From Liquorilactobacillus nagelii DSM 13675 (lineage in GTDB: Bacteria > Bacillota > Bacilli > Lactobacillales > Lactobacillaceae), in assembly GCF_019444005.1 (NCBI RefSeq), contig NZ_CP049304.1:868001-932000 (forward strand): DNA of 64,000 bases, given 5' to 3'. Positions 27,209 through 36,151 of this stretch are shown here, piece after piece. Under the pieces are notes generated by a model. The model searched no databases. It had not been told where the DNA came from and saw only the letters and a list, made by a program, of their open reading frames with translations. Numbering within the stretch: position 1 is the first letter of the stretch; the number at the start of each line of letters is the position of its first letter. The position numbers and the translations under genes are program-made.

Positions 27209-27412
27209 GCATGGAAAAATCTATTAGAAATAATATTTCAAAAAATAAGATGTTTACAAACAATATTTGGTATTTAATTTTATAAAACGAATTTAGTCGA
27301 GATTGTTTGTTTGATTTATTAACTAGTATTTTGCTCAATAAAAATTTGTAATGCTATTACATTTAACCGAAAAGTAATTCGCTAATCAGATTAAAAAGGA
27401 GCTTAATTATAT

Positions 27413-27985
27413 ATGTCTAAAAATCGTTTAGAAGCTTTTAGCGATGGTGTCTTCGCAATTTTAATCACTATTATGGTCTTAGAGTTGAAGACACCTGAGA
27501 CTGTTGATTGGACTGAAATAATCAAACCAGCTTTCTTCGCCACCCTTTCAGCATATGTGCTGAGTTTTCTATTTATCGCCAGTTTTTCGATCAGCCATCA
27601 TACAATCATTACACCTGTGAAATCAATCAACCAAAAATTATTATGGACTAATAATTTACTTTTACTGGCGGTCAGTCTGTTGCCCTTAGTAACTGCTTGG
27701 CATGGTCGTTTTCCCAATACTGTTGCGCCAAGTGTTTGCTATCTGCTAATTTATGTTTTGTCTGTACTAGGCCTTTATCTATTAGGTCAAGTTGCTCTCA
27801 GCCACGTTGCCACAAACCAACAGCAATTTTGTCAACAAACTAATAAAATTCGACTGCATTTAGTTGTTTTTGGCCTTTTGGCTTTGCTTTTAACTTTTTT
27901 TATTCCACAGATTTCTTCTTTAGCAGTTTTTGCAATTCTAATTTACTGGTTAACTAATTCTTGGCAGCGTAAAAAAACAAAATAG
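27413..27985 (+). CDS. TMEM175 family potassium channel-like membrane protein
   Basis: The 190-residue protein has about six membrane segments and the family signature RLEAFSDGVFAILITIMVLEL in helix one, where the FSDG motif and isoleucines form the pore in characterised bacterial TMEM175 channels. It is half the size of the human protein, as usual in bacteria, and would act as a tetramer. It stands alone, convergent with a HAD phosphatase gene; its stop codon lies inside the shared terminator. Confidence 0.88.
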   Translation: MSKNRLEAFSDGVFAILITIMVLELKTPETVDWTEIIKPAFFATLSAYVLSFLFIASFSISHHTIITPVKSINQKLLWTNNLLLLAVSLLPLVTAWHGRFPNTVAPSVCYLLIYVLSVLGLYLLGQVALSHVATNQQQFCQQTNKIRLHLVVFGLLALLLTFFIPQISSLAVFAILIYWLTNSWQRKKTK

Positions 27986-28012
27986 CCAACGTAAAAAACA
28001 TCGGCTATTTTT
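27979..28012. terminator. Bidirectional terminator between TMEM175 and HAD genes
   Basis: AAAATAGCC (27979-27987) pairs with GGCTATTTT (28003-28011). The A/T runs on both sides fit use in both directions. The left arm contains the TAG stop of the plus-strand gene. Confidence 0.8.
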
Positions 28013-28016
28013 AAAA

Positions 28017-28829
28017 TTACAAAGCGTACTCTTTAATTGCCTGAGCGACACCATCATGATCATTATCAGTCGTAATAACATCCGCTGCTTGCTTGACAAT
28101 TGGAATTGCATTTCCCATTGCGACACCCAATCCAGCAATTTCGATCATACTGAGATCATTATTTTCATCGCCAATTGCCATCATTTCGCTTGGTTGAAGT
28201 TGCAAAGTTTCTCCCAAGGTTTTCAATGCTGACCCTTTATTAACTCCTTGAGCATTAGCCTCTAAATAAAAAGGTGCGCTTTTAGTAAAAACCAATTCCT
28301 TTTCCAATGCGGCGAAAGGCTGCCAATCCTGCATAGCTTGGGATAATTTGCTTTCATCATCGATGAACATTCCTTTAACCAGCTGAATTCCTCGTAATTC
28401 CTCAGGTGTACGATAAGCAATTTCCAAATTAACTAAGCGACTTTCATAAACCGTGTAATGACCAATGTCTCGATTAGCTGTATAAATTTTGTTTTGACTC
28501 AAAGCATGAAAATGCAATTGCTTTTTCCGGGCTAAGAATTCTAAGTCAAGATAATTTTCATAAGAAATCGGCTTCAATGCAATTTGCTTTCCGTCAGTCG
28601 CTTGAATCATTGCGCCGCCGAAACTGATAACATACTGATCTGGTTGATTAGCCAAAGATAATTGTTCTAAAAGGCTTTGAACCCCAGCCAATGGTCGACC
28701 TGTACAAATGACCACTTTAATTCCTCGACTTTTTGCTTGAGCAATTGTCTTTTTAACACCGCTGGTTAATTTTTTAGCGGAATTAACCAGTGTGCCATCA
28801 ATATCAATTGCAATTAATTTAATTGAAAT
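28017..28829 (-). CDS. Cof-type HAD superfamily phosphatase, apparent ATT start
   Basis: With an initiation codon ATT at 28829 the protein is 270 residues and begins (M)SIKLIAIDIDGTLVNS, with the nucleophile Asp9 and acid/base Asp11. The C-terminal motif GDENNDLSMIE is typical of the Cof/YidA type IIB sugar-phosphate phosphatases, and 270 residues is the usual length. The first in-frame ATG/GTG/TTG (near 28715) would delete the catalytic DxD motif. AAAGGCAGG ends about 8 nt before the ATT. Two more ATT codons directly upstream are alternatives. The substrate is probably a sugar phosphate or similar; a sequencing error in the start codon cannot be excluded. Confidence 0.85.
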   Translation of the reverse strand: MSIKLIAIDIDGTLVNSAKKLTSGVKKTIAQAKSRGIKVVICTGRPLAGVQSLLEQLSLANQPDQYVISFGGAMIQATDGKQIALKPISYENYLDLEFLARKKQLHFHALSQNKIYTANRDIGHYTVYESRLVNLEIAYRTPEELRGIQLVKGMFIDDESKLSQAMQDWQPFAALEKELVFTKSAPFYLEANAQGVNKGSALKTLGETLQLQPSEMMAIGDENNDLSMIEIAGLGVAMGNAIPIVKQAADVITTDNDHDGVAQAIKEYAL

Positions 28830-28873
28830 AATAATGACCTGCCTTTATTTTGAAATGTACTGCCAACACTATT

Positions 28874-29562
28874 CTAACGAAAATCCATCTTATTTAGAAT
28901 CCCCAAGTCCCGCTTTAATTTTAAAACTCGGTAAACTGAAGCATTAATTTGCGTTTCTTTTATTTGCTGTTTGTTAACTGCTTGCATGATTAGCGGAACC
29001 CCAACAGATATATCATTACTTAATAACATATCATTTCCTGCTTTTACCGCCAATAAATCAGCTGAAACGTGTTTTTTTGCTGCAAATTGAGTAATAGCTC
29101 CCATCGGTAAGTCATCGGTAATTATTACCTTCTTAAAGTGTAATTTCTGACGCAAAAGCTGATGAATTTTAGGTGACAAGGAAGACGGATAATTAGAGTC
29201 AATTGAATTTACAAAAATGTGTGAAACTAACACCATCTGGGCTCCTGCTTTAATCCCTGCTTTAAAGGGTTAAAAATCGTTTTTCTCAAAATCCTTAAGC
29301 GATTTATTCGTCGAAGCAATGCCAGTATGAGTGTCTCCAACTGTTCCATATCCCGGAAAATGCTTTAAACTAGCGGCTACCTGGCTGCCATGAATTGCCA
29401 GAATCTCAGCCTGAATACAATCTGCTGTTTGTTGATAGTCTAATCCCAATGTTCGAGAATATATAAAGCTCTTTTGATTACTAGATACATCTGCAACCGG
29501 CGCAAAATTCAAATTGATCTTTAACGAATGTAAAATTTTAGCAGTTTCATTAGCTTTGACGT
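28874..29562 (-). pseudogene. Glycoside hydrolase family 3 (NagZ-like) remnant with premature stop
   Basis: Two in-frame pieces encode the middle and C-terminal parts of a GH3 beta-N-acetylhexosaminidase-like protein: LNFAPVADV, AASLKHFPGYGTVGDTHTG, then VIITDDLPMGAI with the nucleophile Asp. They are separated only by a TAA at 29270-29272; the frame is unchanged across it, so this looks like a point nonsense mutation. The N-terminal third is missing and is replaced in frame by a recombinase fragment. It is very unlikely to be functional. Confidence 0.85.
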
Positions 29563-29797
29563 CATATTCCTCAATATTCAGCACATCACAGACCAAATCA
29601 GTTAAAACAAATTCTGGAATGTAGCGCCTTTTGGTAGGGCAAGGACACTTTGTTCGTTTGGTATAGCAAAACCACTTTTGAACCTTTTGGTCACCAGCTA
29701 ATTTCTCTGGGCTACTTGTGTAGTATTTCCCGCAGTAGCCGCACTCAATATAAGAGGTAAATGGTTTCAAGCGCTGTTTTATCGGTGAGAATTATTA
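29563..29797 (-). pseudogene. Serine recombinase zinc beta-ribbon fragment
   Basis: The frame reads through KPFTSYIECGYCGKYY, then WFCYTKRTKCPCPTKRRYIPE and VLNIEEYD. The two CxxC-like pairs and the flanking pattern resemble the recombinase zinc beta-ribbon found near the C-terminus of large serine recombinases. Catalytic and DNA-binding domains are absent, a stop lies just upstream, and the fragment runs directly into the GH3 remnant. It is interpreted as the trace of an integrative element. The family call is from motif pattern only. Confidence 0.6.
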
Positions 29798-29903
29798 TTG
29801 TTCAGTCCTTCATCTGCTATACGGCAGATTACTATGACCTCGGCTGACTACTACGGCCCACAGCGGACTTACACCACCTAGTTATCGCCCATGCCGGGCG
29901 CAC
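29798..29903 (-). mobile_element. 5'-terminal fragment of a group II (IIC-like) intron
   Basis: On the minus strand the segment starting at 29903 begins GTGCGCCCGGCATGGGCG and continues with GGTGGTGTAAGTCC and a GTAGTAGTCAGCCGAGGTC-like stretch. This matches the conserved 5' end and domain I start of bacterial group IIC introns as I remember them. Its boundary lies directly after a rho-independent terminator hairpin, the known target of IIC introns. Only about 100 nt remain; the reverse transcriptase and domain V are missing. The inner boundary is approximate. Confidence 0.7.
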
Positions 29904-29930
29904 CTACAAAAAATGCTTAAGCATTTTTCA
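29904..29930 (-). terminator. Terminator of sbcDC, intron insertion site
   Basis: On the minus strand AAAAATGC-TTAA-GCATTTTTT is a compact hairpin with a T-run, 10 bp after the sbcC stop. The intron-like 5' end GTGCG follows immediately after TTTGTAG. Confidence 0.8.
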
Positions 29931-29938
29931 ATGTATTT

Positions 29939-32900
29939 TTATTCTTGAATAACCAGTTTGGCTCGGCTTTGTCCTTGCCCCAATTGGCTGATCTGAATCT
30001 GAGCAGGTATTTGTGTTCGTAACATTTCCACGTGACTAATGATTCCAATCATGCGACTGCCACTTTCAATATCTTCTAAGGCTGCTAAGGCTGTTGCCAG
30101 CGAATCTTGATCAAGCGAACCAAAGCCCTCATCAACAAACAAGGTGTCAATGCTGACTCCACCTGCTTGCTCTTGAATAACTTCTCCCAGTGCTAATGCC
30201 AAACTTAGTGCCGCAATAAAACTTTCCCCACCCGATAGTGTATGGACACTTCGCAGCTGACCTACATGATCATCATAAACATCAATCTCAAGACCCGTAT
30301 TGGCTAAGGTATTACCTCGTTCTTGATGCAGCTGCAACCAATATCGTCCGGAACTTAATTGCTGCAAATGCTGATTAGCCGCTCGCAAAATTGTTGTCAG
30401 TTGCTGGCGCAAAACATAACGTTCCAATCCCAACTTAGCATCACTATGTCCACTAACCGCTGTAACCAACTGCGCTAATTCACTGATTGCTGCCTCTTGT
30501 TGTTGAATCTCTTGTCGACCAGTTGTGATTTCCTTAAGTAGTGAACCATTCAGCAATTGTTGATCATAGAGTTTTTGATATTGATCTTCGATTTGATCTA
30601 ATTGTTTTTGAAGCTGTTGAAATCTATCATTTGCCTTTGCTAAATCCACTGGCTGCTGCTTTTGCAATAAATTTTCTTGAGAGGCAACTTGTGCTTTTAG
30701 TGCTGCCAGCTGCTGATAATAATCTGCTTGCTGCTGGCGCAATTCAGGCAAACTTTTAGTTTGTTCCAGCAATTGTGCAAGTGTTTTTCTCTCAGTAGTT
30801 GCCAACTGCAACTCCATTAAATCATCAATTTTAGCTGAAACTTTCTGCAACTCCGAAGTTAGTCCCGTTAATTCTGCTTGCTGCTGCTTAATTACAGCTG
30901 CTGAGCTAGCACATTGTTGTTGCAACTGCTCAAGTTGCTGCTGATTCTCCGTAACTTGTTGCTGATAAGTCGTAATTTTTTGTTCTAAGCCTGTTAAATA
31001 GCTATTTAATTCTACTATATCTGCAAAATCCTTCGGCAATCCGCGTTTAATCTCTGCTAGCCTAACCGTTAACCGCTGTTGTTCATCATGTTCATTTTGA
31101 AAGTCAAGCCCTAATTGCTGGACTTTTTGCTGTTCTATCTGTTGCTGGTGTAACAACTGCGGCCTTTGAGCAACACTATTTTGATTAACATCTACTTGTT
31201 CTTCCAAATTAGCTAACTGCTGTGACTGGTCTTGCAACTGATTAGTGAGTACTTGCTGAATTTTTTCTAGCGTTAAAGTTGCTTTAGTTAAGTACTTTTC
31301 TTGCTCTAGTTGCTTTAATAATTCTCTTTTTGTTTGCTGAAAGATTTCTTTTTGCTGAGTTAAAGTCCGCTTTTTTTCTGTTAATTGAGCCGCTAAATGA
31401 TTAAGATTTTTTTCGGCTGCCAGTTTGTTTTTTTCAGCTGCTTTCAATTCCGTATTATTGATTGATTTCATCATGGCTTGATCAGCTGGCTGTGGATGAT
31501 TCAAGCTCCCGCAAACTGGACACGGTGCTCCTGGACTCAATTGGGATGCTAAAACTGCAATCTGATTATTCAGCCACGCATCGTGCAATTGCTGATATGC
31601 AGTTTGTTGATTGGAAGATTGCAGCTGGGCTTGTTCGAATTTAATTTGTAACTGTTTTACTTCAGTCGTCAAGGCTTGCAAGGCCTGCTGTTCCTGCAAT
31701 AGATTTACAACTTGTTCCTTGAAATGCGTTAACTGTAGTTTTGTTTGGTCGACAAGATTGCGCTGTTGCAAAAGTTGTGGCAATTCAGTTTGCAATCCAG
31801 CAATTCTTTCTAACTTTTCAGTTAGTTGGCTTAACTTTTTTTGTTGTAATTTTTGTTCAATTTCAATTTTTTTAACCTGTTCATCTTGGTGTTGAACTTT
31901 TTTTGTCAAACCAGCAGCTTTTTCAAACTGCGATTTTTGTTCAGTTAATAAAATCTTTGTTGTTTCGCGCTGTTGTTGAACTTCTTTTTGTTCAAGCAAC
32001 AACTCTTTCTGTTTTTGAAACTCCTGCAAGACTTGTTGCTGCTGTTGCTGTCGTTTTTTGGTCGTTTGCAAGTTAAGTGAAACTTTTTGCAGACGCTGTT
32101 GAAGTTCTTGTTCGCGAACAAAAAGTGGTTGCTGTTTTTGGGCCCACTCTAAGATTTTTATTTGCTCTGCTTGTTTGTAATATTTAGGTTGCTGTTGGTG
32201 TGAAATTTGGAGTTTGTTTTGCAACTGTTTGAGCTCTGCAAATTGCTGATTTAGCTTTTTACCCGCCGTTAATTCATTTTGCTGATTTTGGACAGCACCA
32301 GCTGCTTGCTTTTTTGCCACAGCTAGATCTTGCAGCGAGATTTGCGCTCTTGTTTGCTGTTGTGCTAATAATTTTAATTGTTCAGTCGAATTCAATTCAT
32401 CTAAAACGACGGCTGGGTCTTCCCATCTAATTTTTTTAAAAGCCTGTTTAATTGCGGCTTGCTGTTGGATAATTTTTCCCTGCTGTGATTTCAAAAATTC
32501 CCGTAGAGTTTCACTCCATTGTTGATATAATTGTGTCCGAAAAATTTTACGCAAAATCGCTTCTTTCTCATTACTATCAGAAAGTAAAAAACGGCGAAAA
32601 TCGCCTTGGGGCAAAAGTACAATTTGAACAAACTGTTGGCGATTTAACTGCAGAATTGCTTCAATTTTTAAATTCACATCGCGCACTTTTGTCAGTTCCG
32701 CTTGTTTTTTTTCTCCATCAAAACTTTCAAGCTTGGCAGCTGCAGCTATTTCGTGCATTCCCGAACCACGTTTTTTCGCTAAAAGCTGCTTAGGATTGCG
32801 AGTTATCCGATAATGTTGCCCTTGATGTTCAAATTCCAGAACCACCAATGTTTCAGCTTGCGGTTCGGCAAAATCGGACCGTAAACTAGCAGCCGAACGA

Positions 32901-33076
32901 TCGCCACCGGCAGTTTCGCCAAAAAGTGCAAAAGTTATTCCATCAAAAATCGTTGTTTTTCCACTGCCAGTTTTCCCAGTTATCAAAAACAGTGGGACTT
33001 GTTGCAAACGTTCAAAATTAAAAACTTGTTCTGCGTAAGGTCCAAAATTAATCAAAGTTAATTTGAGTGGTTTCAT
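29939..33076 (-). CDS. sbcC: Exonuclease subunit SbcC
   Basis: The 1045-residue SMC-like ATPase has Walker A GKTGSGKTT at residues 34-42, long Gln-rich coiled coils, a zinc hook CPVCG near residue 519, the signature LSGGESF and Walker B TLFVDEGFGSLD. With SbcD it forms the Mre11-Rad50-type complex that cleaves hairpins and processes double-strand ends. The ATG at 33076 follows GAGGAGG and overlaps the sbcD stop by 4 nt (ATGA), showing translational coupling. The coiled coil has an unusual density of Gln, including runs of six. Confidence 0.95.
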   Translation of the reverse strand: MKPLKLTLINFGPYAEQVFNFERLQQVPLFLITGKTGSGKTTIFDGITFALFGETAGGDRSAASLRSDFAEPQAETLVVLEFEHQGQHYRITRNPKQLLAKKRGSGMHEIAAAAKLESFDGEKKQAELTKVRDVNLKIEAILQLNRQQFVQIVLLPQGDFRRFLLSDSNEKEAILRKIFRTQLYQQWSETLREFLKSQQGKIIQQQAAIKQAFKKIRWEDPAVVLDELNSTEQLKLLAQQQTRAQISLQDLAVAKKQAAGAVQNQQNELTAGKKLNQQFAELKQLQNKLQISHQQQPKYYKQAEQIKILEWAQKQQPLFVREQELQQRLQKVSLNLQTTKKRQQQQQQVLQEFQKQKELLLEQKEVQQQRETTKILLTEQKSQFEKAAGLTKKVQHQDEQVKKIEIEQKLQQKKLSQLTEKLERIAGLQTELPQLLQQRNLVDQTKLQLTHFKEQVVNLLQEQQALQALTTEVKQLQIKFEQAQLQSSNQQTAYQQLHDAWLNNQIAVLASQLSPGAPCPVCGSLNHPQPADQAMMKSINNTELKAAEKNKLAAEKNLNHLAAQLTEKKRTLTQQKEIFQQTKRELLKQLEQEKYLTKATLTLEKIQQVLTNQLQDQSQQLANLEEQVDVNQNSVAQRPQLLHQQQIEQQKVQQLGLDFQNEHDEQQRLTVRLAEIKRGLPKDFADIVELNSYLTGLEQKITTYQQQVTENQQQLEQLQQQCASSAAVIKQQQAELTGLTSELQKVSAKIDDLMELQLATTERKTLAQLLEQTKSLPELRQQQADYYQQLAALKAQVASQENLLQKQQPVDLAKANDRFQQLQKQLDQIEDQYQKLYDQQLLNGSLLKEITTGRQEIQQQEAAISELAQLVTAVSGHSDAKLGLERYVLRQQLTTILRAANQHLQQLSSGRYWLQLHQERGNTLANTGLEIDVYDDHVGQLRSVHTLSGGESFIAALSLALALGEVIQEQAGGVSIDTLFVDEGFGSLDQDSLATALAALEDIESGSRMIGIISHVEMLRTQIPAQIQISQLGQGQSRAKLVIQE

Positions 33077-34203
33077 GATTTTGCCTCCTCGCGAATATTT
33101 TGCAGAGCTTTTTGAGCCCACTTTATTTGGGCTGCTGAAAGCTGCTCATTAGCAACTTGTTGGTAAAAGTTGCCTAAAAGCTGCAGTGGGTTTTGTTGAG
33201 TAATTTTTTTCGTCGACTGTGACTGCTCAAATAATTCACTATAATCAGCTGTCCGTTGTAGGGCAACAATCTTGGGATATATTTCACGTAATCGTGCCAA
33301 AACATTTGGAATTGGCTTTTGATCAGTTAGTGTAATGCCAAAAAAATCTTCCCGTGGCTGCGATTGATAAAAACTGGGATTAGTCAGTTCAGCAAATTCA
33401 TTCTGCAAGTCGTGCAAATCATGTAATGGTTTAATCGGATAAAACTTAGTCTGCTGTGTTTCAGTGTCAAGTAAGAAAACTCCTTTTTGCTGTCGAACCT
33501 CACTTAAAGAAAACTTCAAAGGCGAACCGCTATAACGAATCTTGTTCGTCTGTAGGGCATCTTTGTTGTGAAGATGTCCTAAAGCAACATAATCAAAATC
33601 CGTCAGTAAATCTATTGGAACCGGGGCCAACCCGCCAACTGTCAAACGAGTTTCTGATGCTGTTTGTGATGAACCAGCAGCAAAAAAGTGTCCTACCAGC
33701 AAATGCTTTTTAGTTGGGGCAAACTGCTGCTTAATTTTGTTAATAACTGCCGCCATTGCTTGGTCTAAATGCAATAATGAATCATCAGCAAAATATTGTT
33801 GAGCAGCAAACGGTTCAAAATAAGGCAGTAAAAATATTTGGACTGTTTCCAGTTCAATTGGCTCAAAAGCTTCAGCTAATTGGGTATGTAAATAAAAATT
33901 GGTGCTCGAAAACCATGGTGTTCCTGTTGCTAAGCGTGAAGCACTATCATGATTTCCAGCAATTGCGTACAGCGGTAAGTGATCGGTCAGGTTCAAACGC
34001 TGTAACATTTGGTTTGCCAAATCAACCGTTTGTTCCGCCGGCATGCTGCGATCATAAATATCTCCAGCTATAATAATTCCATCAACATTTTCCTGTAAAG
34101 CAATTTTTTCAATTTGTACAAAAGCCGCTTCTTGCTCAGCTTGTAAATCAAAGCCATGCAATTTGCGGCCTAAATGCCAGTCTGCTGTTTGTAAAAAGCG
34201 CAT
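33073..34203 (-). CDS. sbcD: Exonuclease subunit SbcD
   Basis: The 376-residue metallophosphoesterase has the five nuclease motifs: TADWHLG, IIAGDIYDR, AGNHDS, VGHFF and ALGHLH. It is the Mre11-like nuclease partner of SbcC. The start ATG at 34203 has GGAGGG upstream, and its stop overlaps the sbcC start. The pair makes a two-gene operon closed by the hairpin at 29904-29930. Confidence 0.95.
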   Translation of the reverse strand: MRFLQTADWHLGRKLHGFDLQAEQEAAFVQIEKIALQENVDGIIIAGDIYDRSMPAEQTVDLANQMLQRLNLTDHLPLYAIAGNHDSASRLATGTPWFSSTNFYLHTQLAEAFEPIELETVQIFLLPYFEPFAAQQYFADDSLLHLDQAMAAVINKIKQQFAPTKKHLLVGHFFAAGSSQTASETRLTVGGLAPVPIDLLTDFDYVALGHLHNKDALQTNKIRYSGSPLKFSLSEVRQQKGVFLLDTETQQTKFYPIKPLHDLHDLQNEFAELTNPSFYQSQPREDFFGITLTDQKPIPNVLARLREIYPKIVALQRTADYSELFEQSQSTKKITQQNPLQLLGNFYQQVANEQLSAAQIKWAQKALQNIREEAKS

Positions 34204-34339
34204 GCTGGAATCCCTCCATAATAATATTTTGAATTGACCTTAATAATTAAGTTCTCTATCAATAATATACCATGAATATTTATTTGATCGGCATTGCCTG
34301 CCAAAATATGGGAAAATCTAAAACAGCATTCTGTAAATG

Positions 34340-34372
34340 AAAAAGATCGGCTAATTTTAGATTAACCGATCT
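34340..34372 (-). terminator. Terminator after cutC
   Basis: AGATCGG and CCGATCT arms (34344-34350 and about 34366-34372), extended by inner TAA/TTA pairing, are followed on the minus strand by TTTTTC. It closes the M20-oppA-ROK-asparaginase-cutC operon. Confidence 0.8.
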
Positions 34373-34403
34373 ACTTTATTGCTTGAATTTATAGCAACGA
34401 TAT

Positions 34404-35153
34404 TTAATTTAATTCTGCTAATAAATTTCTGACTTTTTGTTTTGAGACTGCTTCATAACTGCCATGTTTAGTCTGCAAAAGATAGGAAAAATCAACTTGA
34501 TTACCCCTAGCTGTTGCATCAATCCGCTCAGCAGTACATGAGGCATGCACTTGCTTAATTCCCGTAGTTTCTAACAGCAACTGCACATTAGTCGGATTAA
34601 TCCCGCTTCCAGCCAGTATTTCGATTTGCTGACCAAATTTTTTTTGCAGATTAGCAATAGCTTTCCTACCGATCCAAGCAGTTACTTGCCCTCCGCTAGT
34701 CAACACTCGGTCAACTTGCAAATCAATCAACTTATTTATCCCCTGCTCAAGATTAGCTGAACAATCAATTGCTCGATGAAAAACAGCTTTTGCACCATAA
34801 TCATGCGTTAATTCAACCAGTTGACGCGTCCTGACTGTATCAATTTCGCCTGTAGCAGTTAAAAAGCCAAATGATAAACCATCCGCCTGATTGGCTAAAA
34901 ATATCTCTGCTGTTGTCAAAATTTCCTTAAATTCGGCATCAGTGTAACAAAAACCAGCCCCACGAGGTCGGACCATACAGATTACTTGCAAATTTGTCGT
35001 CTGTTTTGTTAAACGTAGTGAACTTAAAGTTGGTGTTAACCCACCAAGAAACAGCGCACTATTTAATTCAATTCTTGCTGCGCCAGCTTGACTAGCTACA
35101 AATGCATCCTGATAATTACCACAGCAAACTTCAAGAATTGCGATTTCAGTCAC
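34404..35153 (-). CDS. cutC: CutC family protein
   Basis: The 249-residue TIM-barrel protein begins EIAILEVCCGNYQDAFVASQAGAARIELNS and includes MVRPRGAGF, VFHRAID and VLTSGG, the hallmark motifs of CutC. The family was named for copper homeostasis, but that role is disputed. Here it is the last gene of an operon for glyco-asparagine breakdown, 8 bp after the glycosylasparaginase gene, which suggests a sugar-related role. It uses a GTG start with a close AAGGTAAG site. Confidence 0.88.
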   Translation of the reverse strand: MTEIAILEVCCGNYQDAFVASQAGAARIELNSALFLGGLTPTLSSLRLTKQTTNLQVICMVRPRGAGFCYTDAEFKEILTTAEIFLANQADGLSFGFLTATGEIDTVRTRQLVELTHDYGAKAVFHRAIDCSANLEQGINKLIDLQVDRVLTSGGQVTAWIGRKAIANLQKKFGQQIEILAGSGINPTNVQLLLETTGIKQVHASCTAERIDATARGNQVDFSYLLQTKHGSYEAVSKQKVRNLLAELN

Positions 35154-35160
35154 CTTACCT

Positions 35161-36111
35161 TTATGTTAGTTTTGAACTTCGCTCAGCAAAATACTTTTCT
35201 AACCACTTTGCAGAAGCTGGTTTAATGATAGTTTGCTGATTGCCTGGATTGGCTAAATAAACTACCGGTTTTGGCGCAATTTGTGTTGCAACAACAAATG
35301 AAAAATCTGCTATATTAGTTGCACAACCCCATTGACCAGTTGAGTTCAACGCAACTACCGACAAATCACCAGCGGTTCCCCGACGTTGACGTAACTGATG
35401 ATCTAACTTGAAAACTGCTTGATCACAAGCTGCTTGCGGCGTTTTTCCTTCGGCCATCAAACGAACAATTTCATAAGATAAACAGCCTTTCATGATATCT
35501 TCGCCTAATCCGGTTGCACTAGCCCCGCCAATTTGGCTATCAACATAAAAGCCCGATCCACTTAATGGTGAATCACCAACTCGTCCAGCTTTTTTCATAA
35601 AAAGTCCGCTAGTTGAAGTTGCACAAGTCATTGTCGCTTGCTGATCTAAGCAAATCATACCAACAGTGTCATGTCCAGCATAAGGTTTTGCAGTCTGCGA
35701 TGTTGTTTGCAGGCGACGCTGATAAAACTTTTTTGCGCGTTCAGTTAACATATTTTTTCGTTTGAATCCTTGCTGACTTGCATACTTTTCAGCGCCAGAA
35801 CCAACTAAAAAGTTATTAACCTTCGATTGCGACAGACTTTGTGCAATTGCGACTGGATTAGCAAAATCTTTAATTCCGGCAACTGCGCCGATTGCCAGTG
35901 AATCACCGTCCATATAAGCCGCGTCTAACTCAACTTCTTGATTTTCATTTGGCAATCCGCCATAGCCAACAGATTTGTAAAATGGATAGTCTTCGACCTT
36001 TTGAACTGCAGTTACAACCGTTTTAGCTGCTGAATCGCTGGCTTCAAGCGACTGGCTGGCGTTTTTCAAACTTTCTAACGACATACTCCAAGTTGCTATA
36101 ATTCCCCACAT
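35161..36111 (-). CDS. N4-(beta-N-acetylglucosaminyl)-L-asparaginase (glycosylasparaginase)
   Basis: The 316-residue N-terminal nucleophile hydrolase has GHDTVGM, where autocleavage between Asp148 and Thr149 would expose the catalytic Thr, and RVGDSPLSGSGFYVD, the substrate-binding segment. This HDT(I/V)GM motif and length match bacterial glycosylasparaginase and argue against isoaspartyl peptidase. There is no signal peptide, so it acts in the cytosol. It cleaves the GlcNAc-Asn bond to aspartate, ammonia and GlcNAc. It sits between a ROK kinase and cutC, with an OppA-type lipoprotein and M20 peptidase upstream. Confidence 0.9.
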   Translation of the reverse strand: MWGIIATWSMSLESLKNASQSLEASDSAAKTVVTAVQKVEDYPFYKSVGYGGLPNENQEVELDAAYMDGDSLAIGAVAGIKDFANPVAIAQSLSQSKVNNFLVGSGAEKYASQQGFKRKNMLTERAKKFYQRRLQTTSQTAKPYAGHDTVGMICLDQQATMTCATSTSGLFMKKAGRVGDSPLSGSGFYVDSQIGGASATGLGEDIMKGCLSYEIVRLMAEGKTPQAACDQAVFKLDHQLRQRRGTAGDLSVVALNSTGQWGCATNIADFSFVVATQIAPKPVVYLANPGNQQTIIKPASAKWLEKYFAERSSKLT

Positions 36112-36151
36112 AATAAAATCCCTTCGCTAAGATTATTTATTGGTTCTTGTT

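Noticed and set aside
28017..28715. Shorter HAD gene starting at a GTG/ATG near 28715
   Set aside because: It would remove the catalytic DxD motif and begin inside the conserved ICTGRP segment.
29939..29970. Possible loss of the sbcC C-terminus through the intron insertion
   Set aside because: Signature, Walker B and a normal tail are present, and the intron boundary lies after the stop codon and terminator.
30541..32793. Plus-strand open frames inside sbcC
   Set aside because: They are antisense shadows of a Gln-rich coiled coil and have no start signals.
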